Shown here: positions 1 through 12,258 of the stretch, one piece after another
How positions within the stretch are numbered: the first letter of the stretch is position 1
Layout of the letters: every line of letters starts with the position of its first letter
From: Sycobia sp. Sy_11
Lineage: Eukaryota > Arthropoda > Insecta > Hymenoptera > Epichrysomallidae
Assembly: GCA_018907035.1 (NCBI GenBank)
Contig: JACCIC010000227.1
Coordinates: forward strand, 579,001 to 643,000
Reading direction: 5' to 3'
Length of the DNA stretch: 64,000 nucleotides
Notes under the pieces: model-generated
Database searches by the model: none
The model's input: only the letters and a program-made list of their open reading frames with translations
What the model was told of the DNA's origin: nothing
Program-made: the position numbers and the translations under genes

Positions 1-543
1 TTTGTCAATTAGTTTATCAAGAAGATATACCTAGAATACTATACTATAGAAAGAATATGAAATGTCAACTTTTTGGGCCTGAAAAGCATATTGTGATACC
101 AAGTTATCGAGGAGATCTTGAATTTGCTACGGGAACCCTGATGTACGTATGAACTTAAGACCAGAAACCTCGACGTAACTAATGCTGAGATTCTTTAACT
201 AAAACTGCGGGGAGTCCGAAGTCGCGCGCCTAAATAAACAATAAATATATAATCTTATCGTGATTCGGTTTACTTTTATCTATTTAGACCCGTGACGCCG
301 AGAGTGCATTCGGTAGGGTCGATTATCGTAGCGTATAACATAAGTATTCGATAATCCAGCGGTACTCTTTTTATGGCAGGTTCCAAACTATACAAATCGT
401 TTTCAAATTTTTTTTTGCATTATTGAATTTATAATTATAGAGTTTCTTTTTTATTCGCCTGATATACCCAATCCAGTCCTCGTTTATTCTGTATATTTTA
501 GTTGAATTTCGATTAAATAATAAATTACGTTCAGCGCGCATAC
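1..543 (-). other. Start of the intron after dynein exon 8
   Basis: This stretch follows the donor site at 543-542 on the minus strand and should be the beginning of the next dynein intron. I see no second exon in it. The minus-strand reading frame stays open down to about 371, and the residues just past the chosen donor (an LLF stretch) resemble a conserved dynein tail motif, so the exon could extend further than I placed it. Confidence 0.5.
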
Positions 544-1117
544 CTTGAATGATACTGTTGTAAGCCGCGACGATCGCCAAGACGTTCTCGTAGACGAACT
601 GCAGACTCTTCCAGCGCCCGACGATCTCCTGCACGCTGATCGGCATCTCGAACTTCATGTCCATCCAGTAGGCGGCCTCCGCGCAGAGGTTGAGCAGGCG
701 CGGATCGACGTTGCATTCGAGCCGCTGCTCCCGCGCGGCGTTCTCGTGACCGGGGCGACCGGGAGCCACGGGCCCCCCGCCGTCGACCCGTCGCATGAGG
801 AAGCGCTCGAGTTGCCTCTGCGGATTGTCGCCGACCTCGGCCAGCCAGTTGCGGTAGAGCTCGGCGACGCGCGCCTCTATGGAGGCAACGAGGGCCTCGC
901 ACTGGGCGTAGGACTCGGTCCGGGACTCGCCCTCCTCGTCGACCCGCTGCCACGTGCACTCGGACAGCTGGCGCGTCAGCCGCTGCAGCTTGCTCGCCTT
1001 CAGGCGCAGGTTCAGGGCTCGGCCGGCATAGTGGGGACTGAACGCCGGATACTCGGATAGCTCGGTCAGCATCTCGCGCTTCGTGGCCTCAATTTCGGCG
1101 TCCATCATTTGCCAAAT
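544..1117 (-). CDS. DNAH2: Dynein heavy chain exon 8 (DHC_N1 tail)
   Basis: The acceptor cag ends at 1118, after a pyrimidine-rich stretch, and the exon opens in phase 0 with [15 protein letters not shown]. It carries the tail block ending [33 protein letters not shown], typical of DHC_N1. The exon is GC-rich against its flanks. The donor CAAG|GTATGC at 543-542 gives phase 1. An in-frame extension to LLF some 30 nt further is the alternative. A GC-rich insert ([11 protein letters not shown]) may be lineage-specific. The plus-strand frame over 545-1060 is an antisense shadow. Confidence 0.88.
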
Positions 1118-1216
1118 CTGCTCGGGCGTATGTGTTGGTTTACGGTTCGGCGGTTAATTGGGGATAGAGCGGGGGATTTGAACCTCGCTAATACACACAC
1201 AGAGGCATATATATAC

Positions 1217-1276
<60 letters not shown>

Positions 1277-1347
1277 GCCGCGAATTTGCATAGTATAAGA
1301 GAGCAAATGCCAAAGAGGGGAGTCTATCAGGTCGACTGTATGCAGGC

Positions 1348-1407
<60 letters not shown>

Positions 1408-4400
1408 CAGAGAATACACCAATTGTAGATCAAGAAGTGATGCAGATTTCCAGAGGCATGAGTCTATGCTGCGGCTAGGAAAGTCAAAGCTGTACAGCAG
1501 TCACTATATGGCGTGTGATTGAAATCTACTGTCACGATTAGGCACTCACACGCTTTAATGAGGAGAATTGGATTTGAGTTGTATTTAATATTTTTGTATT
1601 GGGCGCGCCGTACGAAATCTCTTTTACGGTGGTATTTTCGAGTATGAACGACGTGGAATTGCCGAGGAATGATTGGACGTCTGGCTGACTGACGAAATCC
1701 TGGAGGTCTGTGTTTAGGTGGGTGCTTTCGAAGCAGAGCTCTATAATAAGGCGAGAATAACGCGAGCCCACGATTATACGAAATGGTCGGGAGGCAATTG
1801 GCACCGGCGATGAGCAATGTTCTAAGGTATACGCGGTTGAAATTATGATTGCTCTTTTAGTTTAATGCCTCGACACACATTCTAACAAATCTATTATTCT
1901 TGTTTTCACACAATAAATCTATTCAATTATCCTTTAATCTGGACATAAATTTTATGGCCATCCGCATAATTCCCCAATTTAATTTTTTCCCAATTTACAG
2001 CGGCGAGTCTTGTGAAATTCCGGTAATAACCAGGTAAGATTTTCCGAGCATAAAGAGAAACAACGTTATTATATATATGTATCTGTATGTATGTATATAT
2101 ATATATATATACACGGAGAAAACGGTGAACCGTAATTTTGGAAAGACTCACCGCAGTCGTCTTATCGTCGAATTGTTCCTGCAGATGTTGCCGATGCATA
2201 AAGTATCGAAACGCGTGAAAAGTGTGTATCGCGTCCTCGATGTTGCCGACCTCCTTGAAAGTCTCCTCTATAAAAATTTCCACAGCGATCTCCAGTTTGA
2301 AGACTTCGCTGCGAAAGTGGGACATGTCATCGTACCAGGTTGAGGCGCGCACGTCGAGTATCTTCGAAGAAATTCTCTTTAGCCACGATATGAGTTTTTT
2401 GAAACGAAGCTCGATTTTCAGATATGTGTCTTCATATTCGGCACCTTTTGTACCGCTAAATTTAATCCTCGGCATCTCTTTTGTTTCATCAATTCTTGGT
2501 TTTTATAAAGATTAAAAAGATATATATAATTTATTATTATTGAATCGTACGTTATCTACGTTAAAATAAAACGGTAATAACGATAATATTTTTAATTAAT
2601 TTAAATTAATTGGAATTAAAAATTATTTGTAGTTTTATAATAATTAGTCATATCTTAGCTTGGTATTAGTTTCATTACCAGTGAGCAATTATTTCACTTT
2701 TAATAATTTTGATACTGATACGAGTCAAAAAGGTTTAACAATCAATTAATATTCACACTTTATTTGAACATGAAATTTAAATATACATTGAAATATATCA
2801 AACCACAACAATTTCTACTTGTAAAGGTACCCAAAACTTGAGCCATCTTAAAATAAAGTATTTCCATCAAGTATATTCATATATAAAAGAAAAATATAGA
2901 ATCTTGAAGAAAATTAATGAAAATGACAAACAATTCATTACGACATGCATCCTGTTATACCACTATAGACATACAGTCATGTATCAGATTGGACTTCTCT
3001 GAAGCGTGATTGAAAATAAAACAATTTCCTGTATTCTTTATGTATACCAAGAGATCAAATACCCTGTTTTTCTTGTGTAATAAACTTCTAGCAAAGCTTT
3101 AATAATTTTTTTTTCTCACATAGACTATAGTATTTGCTTGCATCAATTTGGCATTCTTTCTGATTTGAACGAATTTTGATTATATGTTTATCGGTTGATA
3201 TTGCACAATGAATTATGCACCATATATCTGATTTTACTTATTTCTATTCTTTATCTTTTCTACAGATTTGTAATAAAATTCTAGATATAATTACATATAG
3301 TTATATTTTATACGTAGTTATATATTTAACCCAGCCTACCAGAAGCTATATTTTTATTTTGTCTATACATAAAAATGAAGCTATGAATATCATTGAAATC
3401 ACAAATATTATGTAACCATCAGAACATTTGCGAACTTGTTGTGACGCGGGATGCGAGACTCTGACTGAAAGTCACCAATTATTGTGCAGACATAGCAGAG
3501 ATTTTAGCCTTATGTCATTAATAAATCATATTTGAATTATATGCACGAGTACCAACTTAATTATTCTATTGAAAAAAATTTATGCAATTATTAAAATTAT
3601 GATACCTATAAATAAACAATTGCTGGGAGGTTTGAAATAATTATAAATATCAAAACATTTTGAGTGGAAGATGAATTGAATATCACAAATAAAATGAACA
3701 ATATACCTGAATCACCGATCGTGGCCCAAACTCTTTGTGCAGCCGAGTGACTTAAGTCTAATATTTAATATTAATGAGCTATAATACGTTATTGTTTTGC
3801 TTATATTCTATTTTTAAACAAATATATTTAACTGGCAATAAGATCTTCCAGTATCTGAAAATTTATGTTGAATTTTATAAAACTTATATACAATTTATGA
3901 AAAATGTTATTTATACGTGATATAACCTTAACATTATGTTAAATATTAAAGATCATACATATAATTTTTATCGAAAAACTACAAAGTATCAAATAATTGA
4001 AGTGAATCTCAATATTTTGCATAAAATACTCGTATATTAAAAATATCTTTAATTTATTTTACAAATCTAAAACTAATTTACGACGTTGTAAAAAATACCA
4101 CAATCCCTACTTTTACATAGATTTCTAATAAACTTCAAATCATTATTAATATTTCCCTTTTGATAGAGCGAAAATATCAATATAATTTTAGGCTGTAACA
4201 ATATTAGTGCATAATAACTCAATGAAATTATACGTACGTTAGAAACTGGGCATCGTGAAAATACTAATTTCTAAACTAAATATGTTAGGATGAACTCACT
4301 TAAAATAAAGATAATTATAAACTGTAAGACTCCATGAGAATGAATTAAAACTAACACAAATTATAAGCAGATACTACATGCATGGAAGACAAAAAAATCT

Positions 4401-4532
4401 GAGAATATTGGATTTCTCGGGAAGGGAAATAATAAAGGTATTCAAGTCGGAAGCCGTTGTTGTAGAAGAAAGAAAATAGTAGTAAGTGCAGCGTCTGGTT
4501 ACACACAAGAAGATAATCCCAATTTCAAATAA

Positions 4533-4592
<60 letters not shown>

Positions 4593-4741
4593 GACTGCCT
4601 TGTCGACTTTACGAAGATTCTCTTCAACGACCCAGAGAAAAAGTTAAAACAGTTGGAAACAGAATTGCTGCTCGCCCGCGCCTCTAAGTAAATTACATTT
4701 GGCTGCTTTTTATAAAGCTTACCGAATCCTTTACAAGTTTA

Positions 4742-4780
<39 letters not shown>

Positions 4781-4811
4781 CTATATATGTGTGTGTATAT
4801 ATATATGTATA

Positions 4812-4849
<38 letters not shown>

Positions 4850-7800
4850 CATACATACTTATATATTGACATTGCAGAGATTTTTTTGTTTCTAAGGAAT
4901 GAACTGGAATCAGCGAGACATAATAATCTTCTAACAATTTATATCAGAATGGTTGAGTATCGTCTTCGTCTTCAAAAATGTAAATAAATGGGCGGAGAAG
5001 GGAGCAGCTTTACCATTACCTTTTTGTTACGTGCTTTCCCCGAACGGAGAAAACTCATCGACCTACTGCCTATAGAAGGCGATCTTTTCTTCATGAAAAA
5101 GTCCGTTCACCAACTCTATTATCCCTTCAAAACCTCTGAATTCGTGATTTCAATCGAATGTATTAACATTAAATGTATTTAAGTAGAATGGGAATCGCAG
5201 AAAAGATGGAAGGAAATTCGAGTATGCCAGCAAATAATACATAAAAAGCTGTTTAAGCTTCATAATACCAACAGGTTTGATATTATTGTCAATATTAAGG
5301 AATTTTAGATAATTTATCAACTGATAATCGTGTCCACAGATTTTTAACTTCTATTAATTAAAGCACTCATAAATTTTAGGAAAATATTTAGTACGATATG
5401 GTACGAGTTTTATCATATATTGCATGACTGTCGTGCGTATAGATTCCAAAAATTTCAAAAGAAAGAAAGTAGTAACGTTGGTCGTATAAAGAAATGGATA
5501 TTTTTTTCATATATTCAATTTTACATAAATATTTTGAACGAAATTTATATTGTGGAGTCTCCAGAATTTTTGTACAATGAACTGTAGTTTGTCCGACGAA
5601 TTGAGTGAAAATGTATTAAATACCGCATTGTCGTGTTTTTATTGAAAGCTATACAACCAATGTTTCATACTTGGAATTCAAGAGATAGTGAGGGACAGAG
5701 CGAGAGAGAGAGAGAGAGAGAGGGAGAGGTAGAGAGTGAGGGAGAGGCGGAAAGAAAGATGAGGAGAGGAAAAGAAGGAGATAATGAAGACTATAAAAAG
5801 AAAAAGAAATGAAAGGCACAAAAAGTTACAAATACAAAAGGATAAAAAGAAATGTGGGGAGAAAGAAAGAATGTGAAAACTCAACGAAAGTCGAGATTAC
5901 CTCAATCTTATTATGAATTGAAAGTTGGTTTGCACAAGCAGATTGCTAGGCAGGTAATGAAAAATATGCATTCTTTGCATGTACTTTCGAAAGTACAAAA
6001 AATTTTCCTTTTAATTTTTTAATTTTGGAATTTTTGATTTTTTCCAATATAAAGAGCAGTAAATACATTACAAGGAAAAATGTGTGCAATGGACTCTTTC
6101 AGTGTTTTTTTTCTTTCTGCATCAGAAATTCTTTTATAAGAATCTCTTAATATTTATACTGATTTTATTGATGCCTAATTATTGCAGAATATCAAACAAT
6201 AAATCTGAGTGACTTGCTAAAATTTATTTTTCGTTTAATTTGAATATCAAATGACGGTCAATATACATTAAAATAGCTTAAATGAGAACACAAAAAATTC
6301 TTTTATTAAAGCACGAATGTAAGATTTACTATAAATAATTTGAAGCTTCATAATAATGTTTATTTTCATATGTCGAAGGTTCCTTATTGAAACAAGATTC
6401 ATTTTAAATTTAGTTGCATCCTGAAAATAATGTAATGAAAATTTTAAGAGTTAGTGTATATTACCAAAAAGTAGTGAAAATAATGAAGAATTCTTATTGT
6501 GCATCGCTAAAAAAAATTGAAAAGTGCAAAGTTCAGTTAATAACAAATTTAAAAATGAATTTTCTACATATTTCAGCGACAAAAATTCTTTGACGTTTTT
6601 CTGAACTATAAAAATGCCATTGACTTTTTTAGTTATAATTAATCTAAAATATTATATTTGAAAAGTTTCGTTAATTATTGTTCAATACTGTATTAACATT
6701 TTAAGTGGATGTATTAACATTCCGAGCAAAGCGATGCGGGTGAGTCTCACGGGGAAATAATTAATTTGCACACTAGCGTTGAACGATATTCTATATTACA
6801 ACAATCGAAATATCCTCAGAAAGTTCTGATTTTAAGGTTGTAGTTCTAACGTTTCCCTTTTCCTCTCGGGATAGCTTATGCGGTAGTGCGGGGATCTATT
6901 TGAATGTAAAGGGAGTTTATGGTAAAATCGGGCAAAATTACGGAACTCAGTTATTTTTATATGAACAAAATAACAAAAATATGTTTTACTAGAATAATAT
7001 AATAAATTATATAATAGTTTTATTTCATTTATAGTATTATCTTATACAAATAATTATACAATAGTTACAAGCACACTTCTTGCGTCGGGTCCTTCGATCT
7101 ACAACAAAACAGATTTCTTACGTTAAATTTATATTATACCTGATTGATTTAACTATCTTCCGCACGCTTCTTATTTTCCGGTATTGTACAAATTACATTT
7201 ATATACACTTATTATACTAGTTTCACGCACTATATACGAGGTGTGTTCAAATAATAAGGTGACTTTTTGGTTTTCTCAAGAAATACTTATTTATTAATCA
7301 ATACTTATGTAGCCCCCTTCAAAATAACGTCTCTCAGATGTACTACACTTGAGCCAACGCTTTTTGCAATAACCAAATCACTTCTGATAATAATTTTTCG
7401 ATATACCTTCAGCTCTTTAGTGATGCAGTTTTCATTTCTTCAATCGTTGAAAATTGATATCCTTTCATAGGACTGTTCAATTTGGGAAAAGAAAAAAATC
7501 ACTGGGTGCCAAATCTGATGAAAATGGAGGCTGAAGCATGACTGTGATGTTTGTTTTGGCCAAAAAATCTTTCACAAGCAACGGTGAATGAGTAGGTGCA
7601 TTATCATGTTGCAAAAGCCACGCATTGTTTTTTCAAAGCTCCGGACATTTTTTGCGTATCGCCTCTCTCCGAACAGCGCGTAACTTCTAAGTAGTACTCC
7701 TTATTGATCGTACGACGTAGTGGTAAAAATTTCTGGTATATCACGCCATGGTTATCAACGAAGACAGCAAGCGAAACCATGATATTTGATTGAACTTGGC

Positions 7801-10688
7801 GTGCTTTCTTCGGTCTTGGCTTTTCCACTGGGGCGATCGGGTTTTAGTTTCTACATCATAACCATATACCCACGATTCATCACCAGTTCTAACGCTTTTA
7901 AAAAAAATCAGAATTATTATTGACTTCGATCAACATTCAATTTTGGAACGAATTTCGCTTATGCCCAAAACATCAGAAAAAATAGCATGGCATCTGCCAA
8001 CCTATAGGCCAACATCTTCCATAACTTCTCTTATATTAATTCGACGATTTTTGAATACCATATCTTTCACTGCATGAACATTTTCATCTGTTGTTGACAT
8101 ACTAGGACGTCCAGGGCGAGATTCTTCTTCGACATCCGCTGTGTGTTCTTGGAACATCTTGTAACGCTTATACACATTCTTTTTACTCAAAGTAGACTCA
8201 CGGTATGCAACTGCTAACATTTTTCAGTAGAGGTTTAGGGGTTGTCGAGTTTTAGAGCACTGAATTCCATTTTGGATATAATATTTAATGAAAACTATTT
8301 GCTTAATTGTTTTGGTAAAAGAAAATTGCCGAAGACATGAAACATTTATAACTTTGAATGCCTGTCACAAACAAACAAATGATGCTTTAGAGCTAAAGCC
8401 GTGAATATATAATACAAAATAAATAAAATCGATAATCGAATGGACGTAGTAATAATAGTCTTCGATATTTCAGTCACTTTATTGTTTCAACATACCTCGT
8501 ATATGTATACTTTTACTGGAAACTGGACGGAATTTTGAAACGAATGAAGCCTGCTGGTCTTGGACGGAGTACCGCGAAACTAGGATCACGACTTCGTTCC
8601 AGGCTAGAAGTGAGACGGCTGGGTTTTAACAGAGCGCCGCGTGCCCAGAATCAAGTCTCTTGAGAAATTGTAGGGCCGTTGATCTTTAATAGACCGGCAT
8701 GTAACCAGGAGCAAGACTTACTTAGGTGCATGAGGTTTTTTGTGGTGAGGTCGCTGTCTTTAAAAGAGCACCGCGCAATCAGGCTCGCGACTATACTATT
8801 CAAGATTTTCATACGGAGGCAGGATTACTGGAGCTCTGAAAGCAGGATAGCTCTAGGGAGCTTCTTTCGGCCGTATTACCGAAAAACTCTGTTTTTATCA
8901 CGGAAAATTCGCCATTTTTTATACACGAAAAATTAGTTGATTGGGTATTTACACCAGCAGTCGATTAATTTTTCATCGAGTCGCCGCAAAATAACAATAA
9001 TAATTTTACAATAATATAATAACAATAATCGCATTATAATTATCATAACAATAATCGCATTATAATTATAATAATTATAATGTCAATTTGCGAACTTGCC
9101 CTTGAGGATATTCGTATTTCTATAATATAAATTTTACTTACAGCGCTGTCTCATAATAGTAGTTCTAAATAATATTGAGTTATGACAATAGTAATAATAA
9201 TAATTATTATAAATAATTATTATAATAATAATAATTATGTAAATAATAACCAATCTGATCTTGCCGTCCTTTCGAATGCCCGTCCACACGTAATGATTTA
9301 CGTATTTATTAGACGAAGTCCCGCTTCAATGTAGCTCATAATTTCAATGAAAATTTTAAAATTTCGAGAAAGAAACTTTCCCATATGGAATTTGATGATA
9401 TAAAGGGAATTCGAAAATTTAACAATATTAATTTAGGTAACAATAATATAAATCAATGAAACGAAAGCCAGGATAGTGTGAAAAAAAAATGTGAATATTT
9501 TACCTGTTCATGACTTCATGTTCAGATGTATATGAAATCTAAAAAATTTTAAAAAAAGATAAAAAGGTAGTAGGAAATTGAATCGATGTACAGCACGACA
9601 TATAAATAAATGCCTTAGATATTTATTTTAAACATTATGTTTATTTTAACAATTGTGGAGAAATGGATTATAATTTCATATTCTATGGTTATTGCAGATT
9701 TACTATTAAGTTTCCTACACCGAATGTCTGATTGAATACGCTTTTACTACTTCTCATGATGTCCAAATAAGCTCATATCTATTTAGAATGATTGATCAAT
9801 TATTTAAAATTTTATTGTCACGTCTATGTTAATTTAAGTTTTTGATATGAAAATATTATTTTCGTTTAAAATATAAAATCTATGTACATTATTTTATATT
9901 TTTATATAACTACATTGTAACTAATTTAATTAAGTGGCTTAAATCAGCAGTCTAATGTTAAATTTGTTTTTTCTTCCAAATACAATTCTTGAACAGAAAA
10001 TGTATCAGAAACTATTAAATAGAATTTATTTGCAGTATTAGAAAACTTGTTATTAAAGTCCTATTTAAATAAACTTGAATTTTTACTCATATAAATATTG
10101 CTTATGAATATATTTAAGTTTTCAACGTTCAAAGTTTAAGATTAATTTATATGTTTCATTTTTATATTGCTGGCTAACTTAGAATATTGAATTATGGAGG
10201 CCTACGATGGCTCGATCGCTAGAGCGAAGGACTACTAACTCGGATCACCGAGATCAAATGCCGGTCTCGGCCGACGGACACAAGCACCGCTATAATAATT
10301 TACATGTGCTTTGTTTACAAGCACAGCGTAGACCTTCGTCGCTGATTAGCACCGGTCTTTGGAAGCATAAATAGAGCGATGTTAAAAAATATAAAAAAAA
10401 AATATATATTGAATTATGAAAAAATGTGTTATAATCTATAAATAATTATTTCATATACATAAGTTAAAGCGGAAATTATTTTCTTACTCAATTACTTTGA
10501 GAGTTAATGAATATAAATGTGAGAATAATTTCCGGTACGTTTCATTTTGTTTTTTTAGTAAATTATTGGAAAATTACGAAAGTATGCACTAATTTTACAC
10601 ATGAAATAAAACAGCGTAAAAAATGAACGAATGGAATATAGATTTATATCGAAGCGTAAAGGTGAAATTTATCGAGACTCGATATTTG

Positions 10689-10731
<43 letters not shown>

Positions 10732-12185
10732 GCTCTCAAAGAGAAATTTGATATTAAAAATTACTATGTTTTGGAAATTATCAAATAGTTTGCGTCTATC
10801 CAAAACCGTTTTTTATTCTTCCAAGAATCGATTTTATGTAGCAAAATTTACTATTAACAGCAATTTTTAAAAATAGAAATTATTGAAACGAATTATTAAC
10901 TGCTTTCAATCGTTTTCCAAATTTCCAAAGAAAAAGTAAATATTAATATTAATTACTTCCAATGTATGAATAACTAGACATGTCTGAAATGATACTTACC
11001 TGCCAAAATCGATCATCGCTTGGCAAATTTCGATGAGATTGTGACATCTCACGACGAACACGTCTACGTATCGAAAAACCTCGCTGTCCTTAAGCTCCCA
11101 CTTCTGTTCTGTCAACCTATTATGTGCTCTCGAGATCTGGAATGCGAGGGAGAATATATAATTTCAACTGACAATTCCCGTAAATATTTGCGTAGCAGAT
11201 TGAGCGCGCTGCATGTGAAAATGTCCTTGCTTTCCGCATCTTTTCTCATGCCCCTCTTCCCTTCCTCCTATCACCATCTCCCCTCCCTCTGATTTACCGC
11301 TGCAGTAAAGAGCGTGGCACGATCGACTGCTAAACATTCGATTTGATGGAGTGGTTCCGCGTCCGTGCGCAAAATTTTAAATTCTTTATATTTTCCCCTT
11401 GAAGACACACACACACACACCTTGTTGCCTTGCTCAATCTGTATTATATTTAATATTTTTAGCGTTATTGTTTATTTCCAAATCGTTATATAATTAATAA
11501 AGTCGTATTCGATATAATCGTGTAGCGTGTATAGTGTTTCAGAACTGTAATATCAAATCTAATATCAATATAAAAAATAAAATATATAATATTTCATAAG
11601 ACGAATAGAAAATAGATTTCTTAATTAAAAGAAAAAACTTTATTTACAAACATAAAGTTTAAAATCATCACGTGAATAAAATTTCAAAATATTAAATTGA
11701 ATATTTTTTCTGGAGTGAAAAAAACGTCAATGATCAAAAAATTAAAAATTTTGTTTATATACAAAAGAATCAAATATGTTTATACATATACATTTTCTTC
11801 TTCTTCAATGTATCTAAAAAAGTGGAACCAGCTGTAATTTTCTAATTTACCGAGAACATCATTAAAATGAACGGTGTCGATGACGCTAATTATAATCTGA
11901 TCGATGCTGGGGATAATTTTCGATTACACGTCGGGGATAATTTTCGATCTTTAACTATTTTCAGTGTGACACCCATCGTGGGATAAAAAAAATTAATAAC
12001 CGAATTTAATCGCATTTGCAGATGATTAATTAAACGTCCAATTATAAACAAGATAGTTTTGTTACCGATCGATATATGTGTATACACACGTACACACACA
12101 CCACGTACACACACGCACACGCTGACGCGCGCGCGCGCGCACACATACGGACACGCACACCCGCACACACACACGGGCGCACGGA

Positions 12186-12258
<73 letters not shown>

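Larger units (their letters stand above)
1118..2151 (-). other. Dynein intron 7 with microsatellites
   Basis: A 1.03-kb intron between donor 2151-2150 and acceptor 1119-1118. It contains (TA)n at about 1222-1272, (GA)n at about 1350-1402 and a short (TA)n at about 2094-2111. The exon-like block 1550-1821 is listed separately. Confidence 0.8.

Noticed and set aside
545..1060. Long plus-strand open frame
   Set aside because: It lies antisense to dynein exon 8, whose minus-strand translation matches a known family and has splice sites. The plus frame is a GC-rich shadow.
1464..1817. 117-codon minus-strand frame rich in Arg and Pro
   Set aside because: It overlaps the exon-like block in another frame, and its composition is that of an off-frame reading.
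3610..3650. A 14-bp match (GCTGGGAGGTTTGA) to the probable BEL/Pao LTR at 38300
   Set aside because: Similarity does not extend convincingly beyond the shared word, so a solo LTR cannot be claimed.
11020..11292. 90-codon plus-strand frame
   Set aside because: It is antisense to dynein exon 6, which has good splice sites and family similarity.
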